Source: Arthrobacter subterraneus
GTDB lineage: Bacteria > Actinomycetota > Actinomycetes > Actinomycetales > Micrococcaceae
NCBI RefSeq assembly: GCF_900099735.1
Contig: NZ_FNDT01000006.1
Coordinates: 62,001-126,000, forward strand
Length of the DNA stretch: 64,000 nt
Direction: 5' to 3'
Shown here: piece after piece, positions 63,152 through 64,000 of the stretch
How positions within the stretch are numbered: position 1 is the first letter of the stretch
Layout of the letters: the number at the start of each line of letters is the position of its first letter
The notes under the pieces: model-generated
Told to the model about the DNA's origin: nothing
What the model saw: the letters and a program-made list of their open reading frames with translations, nothing else
The model's database searches: none
Made by a program: the position numbers and the translations under genes

Positions 63152-64000
63152 TCAGCGCGTTCCGAACTCGACGCTGTCCGTGGTCCAGGCCCGGGCCTGG
63201 TCGCTGAAGGTCACTCCGAGACCCGGGCGGTCGGGCACCACCATGCGGCCGTCGCGGGTTTCGAGCCGCTCGTTGAACAGCGGGTCCAGCCAGTCGAAGT
63301 GTTCAACCCACGGCTCCCGCGGGTAGGCCGCGGCCAGGTGCAGGTGGATCTCCATGGCGAAGTGCGGTGCGAGGTCCAGACCCGCCTGGTCGGCCAGCGT
63401 CGCAAGGCGGAGGAACTGGGTGATGCCGCCGACGCGCGGGGCGTCCGGCTGGATGATGTCGCAGGCGCGGGTGGCGATGAGCCGCTCATGCTCGGCGACG
63501 GACGCGAGCATCTCGCCCGTGGCGATGGGGGTATCAAGTGCCAGCGCCAGCGCAGCGTGCCCCTCGGCGTCGTACGCGTCCAGGGGCTCCTCGATCCAGA
63601 CCAGATCGAACTGCTCCAGCTTGCGGCCCATGCGCAGCGCAGTGGCGCGGTCCCACTGCTGATTGGCGTCCACCATCAGGGGAACGTCGTGGCCGATATG
63701 TTCGCGGACGGCGGCGACACGGCGCAGGTCCTCCGCCGAATCCGGCAGGCCGACCTTGATCTTGATGCCGCCGATGCCCTCGGCGAGGGACTGCGTGGCC
63801 CGCTCCTTCACCTCGTCGATCGAGGCGTTGAGGAAGCCGCCGGAGGTGTTGTAGGTCCGCACCGAGTCCCGGTAGGCGCCAAGCAGCTTCGCCAGCGGAA
63901 GCCCCGCGCGCTTGGCCTTCAGGTCATACAGGGCGATGTCCAGTGCAGCGAGCGCCTGGGTAGCCACGCCGGAGCGGCCCACGGACGCGCCGGCCCACAG
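63152..64000 (-). CDS. Enolase-superfamily sugar-acid dehydratase (galactarate/talarate type), 5' end outside window
   Basis: The frame is open to the window edge, so the capping domain is missing; 282 residues are visible. Barrel motifs are the KxK lysines in GIKIKVGLP, metal ligands in MVDANQQWD, WIEEP and ATGEMLAS, and the histidine base in LAPHFAMEIHLHLA. This is the mandelate racemase subgroup; L-talarate/galactarate dehydratase is the best match by memory, but gluconate- or fuconate-type enzymes are possible. It extends the sugar-acid pathway of the region. Confidence 0.8.
   Translation of the reverse strand: MWAGASVGRSGVATQALAALDIALYDLKAKRAGLPLAKLLGAYRDSVRTYNTSGGFLNASIDEVKERATQSLAEGIGGIKIKVGLPDSAEDLRRVAAVREHIGHDVPLMVDANQQWDRATALRMGRKLEQFDLVWIEEPLDAYDAEGHAALALALDTPIATGEMLASVAEHERLIATRACDIIQPDAPRVGGITQFLRLATLADQAGLDLAPHFAMEIHLHLAAAYPREPWVEHFDWLDPLFNERLETRDGRMVVPDRPGLGVTFSDQARAWTTDSVEFGTR

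Overview
The window is a piece of a high-GC actinobacterial chromosome. The aspartate kinase with an internal second start, the purS-purQ-purL overlaps, the many GTG starts, DUF222/HNH and DUF1206/DUF1990 genes and a mycoredoxin-like protein all fit Arthrobacter or a close Micrococcaceae relative. That placement is inferred from gene content and sequence style, not from a marker-gene comparison.

Layout. 1-9.2 kb is core: the end of a lipid kinase gene, tRNA-Ser(GGA), SRP RNA, gluQRS, dnaX, recR, an ABC-2 exporter pair and lysC. 9.2-14.7 kb holds a large secreted subtilase and, 1.3 kb away, a lipoprotein resembling Streptomyces subtilisin inhibitor. 14.9-18.2 kb is purSQL. 18.3-28.6 kb is a mixed stretch of small conserved proteins, an HNH/DUF222 gene, CorA, a PAS-ANTAR regulator and a HTH/DUF2975 pair, punctuated by short tandem repeat arrays at gene 3' ends. 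28.7-35.5 kb is one SAM-riboswitch operon: sulfonate-type ABC transporter, acetyl-CoA synthetase, O-acetylhomoserine sulfhydrylase and a CoA-binding protein. 35.6-39.4 kb carries a sigma factor with a membrane partner, two proline-rich secreted proteins and an ABC ATPase paralogue that has lost every nucleotide-handling motif.

39.4-51.6 kb is sugar use: alditol oxidase, an IS110-family element, a monosaccharide ABC transporter (chvE-mmsA-mmsB type), araA, araD, an FGGY kinase and a LacI-type regulator. Three matching 14-bp palindromes (before the transporter, between araD and the kinase, and over the regulator's own start codon) tie this into one arabinose regulon. 52.4-56.1 kb pairs a shortened KdpD-like kinase and KdpE with a TrkH/KtrB potassium channel subunit. 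57.1-64.0 kb is an aldarate pathway (glucarate dehydratase, 2,5-dioxovalerate dehydrogenase, 5-dehydro-4-deoxyglucarate dehydratase, LysR and GntR regulators, and an enolase-superfamily sugar-acid dehydratase cut by the window end).

The most notable structural observation is that the IS110 element sits inside one arm of a palindromic repeat whose intact copy lies at 9.2 kb. Joining the flanks restores a perfect 15-bp inverted repeat, which places the element ends and leaves about 290 bp of non-coding DNA upstream of the transposase where a bridge RNA would be expected.
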